A DNA stretch of 7,888 nt from Deltaproteobacteria bacterium (GTDB taxonomy: Bacteria > Desulfobacterota > Desulfobacteria > Desulfobacterales > BuS5). Of this stretch, positions 4,950 to 7,888 are shown piece after piece; the first letter of the stretch is position 1, and each line of letters begins with the position of its first letter. Below the pieces are notes generated by a model. That model saw only the letters and a list, made by a program, of their open reading frames with translations, was not told where the DNA came from and did no database searches. The stretch is taken from contig JAGGWL010000043.1 in assembly GCA_021157555.1 (NCBI GenBank), forward strand, positions 1 to 7,888, read 5' to 3'. Made by a program: the position numbers and the translations under genes.

Positions 4950-6293
4950 ATGAATCCGGAAATTTTTAGAGAATACGACATAAGAGGAATAACCGGGAAG
5001 GATATAACAGAAGAGGAGGTTTTACTGATAGGTAAGGCCACCGGAACGTACTTGCTACAGCATGGATGCACCAAAGTTACCGTAGGGAGAGACTGCCGCC
5101 TAACATCCGGATCTTATAGAAAAAAAATAATTGAAGGCCTCGTTTCAACCGGATGTGAAATTATAGATATCGGTGTTTGCACATCACCGATTCTTTACTT
5201 TTCGATCCAGCATCTTAATCAGGAAGGCGGGGTCATGGTAACGGCAAGTCACAATCCCAAAGAATATAATGGGTTCAAACTCTGTCTAAACAATGACTCT
5301 ATTCATGGTGAAGAAATACAGAAGATACGCGGCTTAATAGAGCAAGGCGAGTTTGCTGCGGGGCAAGGCAAGGTTTCTGAAATCGACGTCATACCCGATT
5401 ACATGGAATATATTGAAAAAAATATTAAAATATCAAAGCCACTGAAAATAGGCATTGATGCCGGCAACGGAACCGCCGGCGTTATTGCATTGCCCCTGTT
5501 AAAGAGTCTGGGCTGCCAAGTATTCGATCTTTATTGCGAAATGGATGGAACATTTCCGAATCATGAGGCTGATCCGACTGTTGCAAAAAACATGAAAGAT
5601 CTTAGTGATCTCGTAAAATCGGAAGGCCTTGATATAGGTATAGGCTATGACGGAGATGGCGACAGAATCGGCGTATTAGACGAAAATGGAGAAATTGTAT
5701 TCGGAGATAAATTGTTGATAATTTTTGCCAGGGAAATCCTGAGCCGCAAACCTGGGGCCACTTTTATCTCGGAAGTTAAATGTTCAAAAGTAATGTATGA
5801 TGATATAGAAAAACACGGTGGCCGCGCCATAATGTGGAAAACCGGCCATTCCCTTATAAAGCAGAAGATGAAAGAAGAGAATGCTGCCATGGCTGGAGAG
5901 ATGAGCGGGCATATATTTTTTGCAGACCGCTATTTAGGCTTTGATGATGCCATTTACGCATCATGCAGACTGATTGAAATACTGGCAAATACCGGGAAAA
6001 AAATATCAGAACTACTTGCTGATATTCCAAAAACATATTCAACACCCGAAATAAGAGTGGAATGTCCTGATGCCACAAAATTTGGTCTGGTCGAAAAGGT
6101 GACCGAGTACTTCAGGGGAAAATACGATGTTATTGATATTGACGGAGTAAGAGTCCTGTTTGACGATGGATGGGGTCTGGTCAGGGCATCCAACACCCAG
6201 CCGGCACTTGTGCTTCGTTTTGAAGCCTTGACCCAGGAGAGGCTGGAGGAAATACAAAATCTTGTTGAAAGTGTGCTGGAAGAAATGAAATAA
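4950..6293 (+). CDS. algC: Phosphomannomutase/phosphoglucomutase
   Basis: This 447-residue cytoplasmic alpha-D-phosphohexomutase interconverts hexose 6-phosphates and 1-phosphates (mannose and/or glucose), feeding nucleotide-sugar synthesis for lipopolysaccharide and exopolysaccharide. All four domain signatures are present in order: REYDIRG near the N-terminus (7-13), the phosphoserine loop TASHNP (98-103, Ser100), the Mg2+ loop DGDGDR (234-239), the sugar-specificity loop GEMSGH (316-321) and the phosphate-binding loop RASNTQP (412-418). Length is normal for the AlgC/ManB type. GEMSGH is the loop found in PMM/PGM enzymes, which separates it from GlmM. The same protein is also called ManB, and mannose versus glucose preference cannot be read from the sequence. 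The ATG is preceded by AAAAGGAG (4936-4943) with 6-nt spacing. The gene lies downstream of the MITE-like element and converges on tatD. Confidence 0.93.
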   Translation: MNPEIFREYDIRGITGKDITEEEVLLIGKATGTYLLQHGCTKVTVGRDCRLTSGSYRKKIIEGLVSTGCEIIDIGVCTSPILYFSIQHLNQEGGVMVTASHNPKEYNGFKLCLNNDSIHGEEIQKIRGLIEQGEFAAGQGKVSEIDVIPDYMEYIEKNIKISKPLKIGIDAGNGTAGVIALPLLKSLGCQVFDLYCEMDGTFPNHEADPTVAKNMKDLSDLVKSEGLDIGIGYDGDGDRIGVLDENGEIVFGDKLLIIFAREILSRKPGATFISEVKCSKVMYDDIEKHGGRAIMWKTGHSLIKQKMKEENAAMAGEMSGHIFFADRYLGFDDAIYASCRLIEILANTGKKISELLADIPKTYSTPEIRVECPDATKFGLVEKVTEYFRGKYDVIDIDGVRVLFDDGWGLVRASNTQPALVLRFEALTQERLEEIQNLVESVLEEMK

Positions 6294-6302
6294 AGGACGC
6301 GA

Positions 6303-6343
6303 AAAATATAATCGTTCCTAATGGTTAGGAACGATTATATTTT
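6303..6343. terminator. Bidirectional intrinsic terminator between algC and tatD
   Basis: A perfect 19-bp stem (6303-6321 with 6325-6343) closes on a 3-nt loop (TGG). The GC-containing part is the loop-proximal half, and the outer part is A/T only, so each strand reads out through a T-rich arm. It lies 9 bp after the algC stop and 14 bp after the tatD stop on the other strand, exactly where two convergent genes share a terminator. Confidence 0.85.
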
Positions 6344-6357
6344 AAAAAACCGTCAAC

Positions 6358-7134
6358 CTACACCCCATAGAGCCTGCACGTATTGTCCCAGATTGTTTCT
6401 GCAAGTACTTCCGGATTCTCTTTTCGTACTTCCGCAAGTTTAAGTAAAACAGACCGCACAAAAGCAGGCTCATTTCTCCTGGTGCGATTCTTTTCGGGTG
6501 CGGGGGTCAAATAAGGAGCATCCGTTTCTACAAGAATCCTTTCAACAGGTATATTTTTCACAATATCCCTCAAATAAGCACCCCGTTTTTTTATAGTAAG
6601 AATGCCTGTAATGCCGATATACAATCCAATCGCAAGATATTCCTCAAGTTCATCCCTGCTGCCGCTAAAACAGTGTACAACCCCTTTTATTCTATGATTG
6701 GAATAAGATTTCAAAATCTCCAGCAACCGGCCATTGCTGTCTCTTTCATGAAAAATAACAGGTAGTTCCAGACTATTTGCTATTTCAAGCTGCCTTACAA
6801 ACCATTTTTCCTGCACATCCGTGGAAGAATACATTCTGTTAAAATCAAGCCCGATCTCACCCCATGCCCGGACATTCGGATCATCCGCAAGTTCCATAAG
6901 ATGTTTTACAGTATCCTCGCTGCAGCTTTTTGTATCGTGAGGGTGAACACCTGTTGACGCATAGAAACCCTCTTTCGATTTAGCCATTTTAACCGCTTTT
7001 TCCGAACTATTCAGGTCAACGCCAACAACCATCACGGCCTTAACACCTGCATCAGCAGCGCGCTGCATAACATTATCAAAATCTTTTTCAAAAACATGGT
7101 CATCAAGATGACAATGACTATCGAATAATTTCAT
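6358..7134 (-). CDS. tatD: TatD family metal-dependent hydrolase (DNase)
   Basis: This 258-residue cytoplasmic protein is a TIM-barrel member of the amidohydrolase superfamily. TatD proteins have 3'-5' exonuclease/DNase activity and are linked to DNA repair or quality control. Metal ligands stand at the expected places: His7 and His9 in FDSHCHLDD, Glu93 in GEIGLDF, His129 in IFHERDSNG, His154 in VVHCFSGS and Asp205 in LVETDAPYLTP. GVHPH (62-66) is also typical. A glutamate follows the His129 ligand where many relatives have Ser, Thr or Cys; this is a tolerated variation. Length is normal (about 255-265). ATG at 7134 is chosen because MKLFDSHCH is the usual N-terminus and GGAAG (7148-7144) lies 9 nt upstream. 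Cellular role within the family varies, so TatD or the YcfH/YjjV type are alternatives. Confidence 0.93.
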   Translation of the reverse strand: MKLFDSHCHLDDHVFEKDFDNVMQRAADAGVKAVMVVGVDLNSSEKAVKMAKSKEGFYASTGVHPHDTKSCSEDTVKHLMELADDPNVRAWGEIGLDFNRMYSSTDVQEKWFVRQLEIANSLELPVIFHERDSNGRLLEILKSYSNHRIKGVVHCFSGSRDELEEYLAIGLYIGITGILTIKKRGAYLRDIVKNIPVERILVETDAPYLTPAPEKNRTRRNEPAFVRSVLLKLAEVRKENPEVLAETIWDNTCRLYGV

Positions 7135-7359
7135 AATAATTCACTTCCAATTAATTTTTTTTTATCCCCGTTCTTTACAACGTTAATTTAAAAAAAGAAA
7201 CTGTAAATAGAAAAATTAAAAAAAGTTTTACTTTTCTCTAATAAAAGTAGTATTCTTACCAGCTCTTTTGGACGGTAGATATTGTATCCTCTTTTCCCTA
7301 TTATGAAAAAAAATATGGGATAAATGTCCATTTTACTTTTTAAAATTTAAAGATAATTT
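7135..7359. other. AT-rich divergent region between tatD and the DNA methyltransferase
   Basis: These 225 bp must contain the promoters of two divergent genes. The sequence is rich in A- and T-runs. An inverted repeat TACTTTT (7229-7235) / AAAAGTA (7243-7249) with a 7-bp centre is the only symmetrical element I could find. TATTAT at 7299-7304 could be a -10 for the methyltransferase, but no -35 at proper spacing fits. No coding potential is seen. Confidence 0.4.
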
Positions 7360-7888
7360 ATGAAATCTATTCATCATGTATATTTTAAAAATTCACAAAA
7401 CATGTCAAATATTCCGTCGGACAGTGTTGCTTTAGTTGTAACCTCTCCACCGTATCCGATGATTAAAATGTGGGATGAACTCTTTTCTGACCAAAATGTC
7501 AGAATAGGCAAATCTCTAAGTGATGAAAATGGTATGGCAGCTTTTGAGCTTATGCATAAAAATCTTGATTCTGTTTGGAATGAGACCTGGAGAGTAGTAA
7601 AAAACGGTGGTTTTGTTTGTATCAATATAGGAGATGCTACAAGAACCCTGAATGATGTTTTTGCGTTGTACCCTAATCATTCAAGAATTGTGTCGCATAT
7701 GCTTAAATTAGGCTTCAACGCTTTGCCTGAAATTTTATGGCGCAAGCAAACTAATGCACCAAACAAATTTATGGGATCCGGGGTGTTACCTGCTGGAGCA
7801 TACGTTACTCTGGAACATGAACACATCCTCATCTTCAGAAAAGGTGGCAAAAGAAATTTCAAAATAAACAGTGAAAAAATAAACAGAA
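7360..7888 (+). CDS. Site-specific DNA methyltransferase (beta class, N4-C or N6-A), 5' part
   Basis: The frame from ATG 7360 is open to the window end (176 codons plus one base), so the gene is partial. The product has the DNA amino-methyltransferase catalytic motif TSPPYP (28-33, motif IV) right at the N-terminus, preceded by a short strand (SVALVVTSPPY). Further motifs are GGFVCINIGDATR (83-95), ILWRK with NAPNKFMGSG (132-141) and LEHEHILIFRKGG (151-163), which in relatives lead to the AdoMet-binding FxGxG at the C-terminus, here off the edge. Motif IV before motif I is the permuted order of beta-class enzymes (PF01555). The TSPPY form is common in N4-cytosine enzymes, but N6-adenine methylation remains possible, and the recognition sequence cannot be read. 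The SD is weak (AAAG, 7350-7353). It could be a solitary methylase or part of a restriction-modification pair with a nuclease beyond the window. Confidence 0.88.
   Translation, partial: MKSIHHVYFKNSQNMSNIPSDSVALVVTSPPYPMIKMWDELFSDQNVRIGKSLSDENGMAAFELMHKNLDSVWNETWRVVKNGGFVCINIGDATRTLNDVFALYPNHSRIVSHMLKLGFNALPEILWRKQTNAPNKFMGSGVLPAGAYVTLEHEHILIFRKGGKRNFKINSEKINR

Noticed and set aside
7374..7862. Two minus-strand frames of 83 and 61 codons at the right end
   Set aside because: They are antisense to the DNA methyltransferase frame, which runs open to the edge with TSPPY and other family motifs.

Overview
This is an AT-rich bacterial chromosomal window of mostly housekeeping genes. A stand-alone half-size siroheme/4Fe-4S sulfite-reductase-like protein, a metal-type permease of the SO_0444 kind and a DUF4126 membrane protein together suggest an anaerobic Gram-negative, most likely a sulfate-reducing Desulfobacterota lineage. 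That placement is inferred from gene content; no 16S or other marker is present.

Layout. 1-618 (+) is the 3' part of a permease gene that begins outside the window. 619-1115 is a 497-bp non-coding stretch with several palindromes, one of them Fur-box-like. 1116-1784 and 1814-2275 (+) form a tight pair: the half-size siroheme reductase and a pyridoxamine-5'-phosphate-oxidase-fold flavoprotein. A strong 14-bp REP-like hairpin follows. 2548-3171 (+) encodes a DUF4126 membrane protein. It converges on 3258-3671 (-), an unrecognised 137-residue protein. 3859-4698 (+) is uppP (undecaprenyl-diphosphatase). Between uppP and the next gene lies a 131-bp element with 15-bp terminal inverted repeats flanked by a perfect 6-bp direct repeat, which has the anatomy of a MITE. 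4950-6293 (+) is a phosphomannomutase/phosphoglucomutase. It converges, across a 19-bp perfect bidirectional hairpin, on 6358-7134 (-), a TatD-family metal-dependent hydrolase. 7360-7888 (+) is the 5' part of a beta-class amino-methyltransferase for DNA, cut by the window end and easy to miss because no stop codon is present.

How the genes work together. UppP recycles the undecaprenyl carrier lipid and the hexose-phosphate mutase supplies sugar-1-phosphates, so both serve envelope polysaccharide synthesis, although separate promoters and the intervening element argue against one operon. The reductase/flavoprotein pair is the only clear operon. The DNA methyltransferase at the right edge may open a restriction-modification locus, but its partner would lie outside the window.

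I found no convincing large undescribed system. The best leads are the MITE-like element, the reductase-flavoprotein pair, the unclassified 137-residue protein and the truncated methyltransferase locus. No tRNA, rRNA, CRISPR array or transposase gene was seen.
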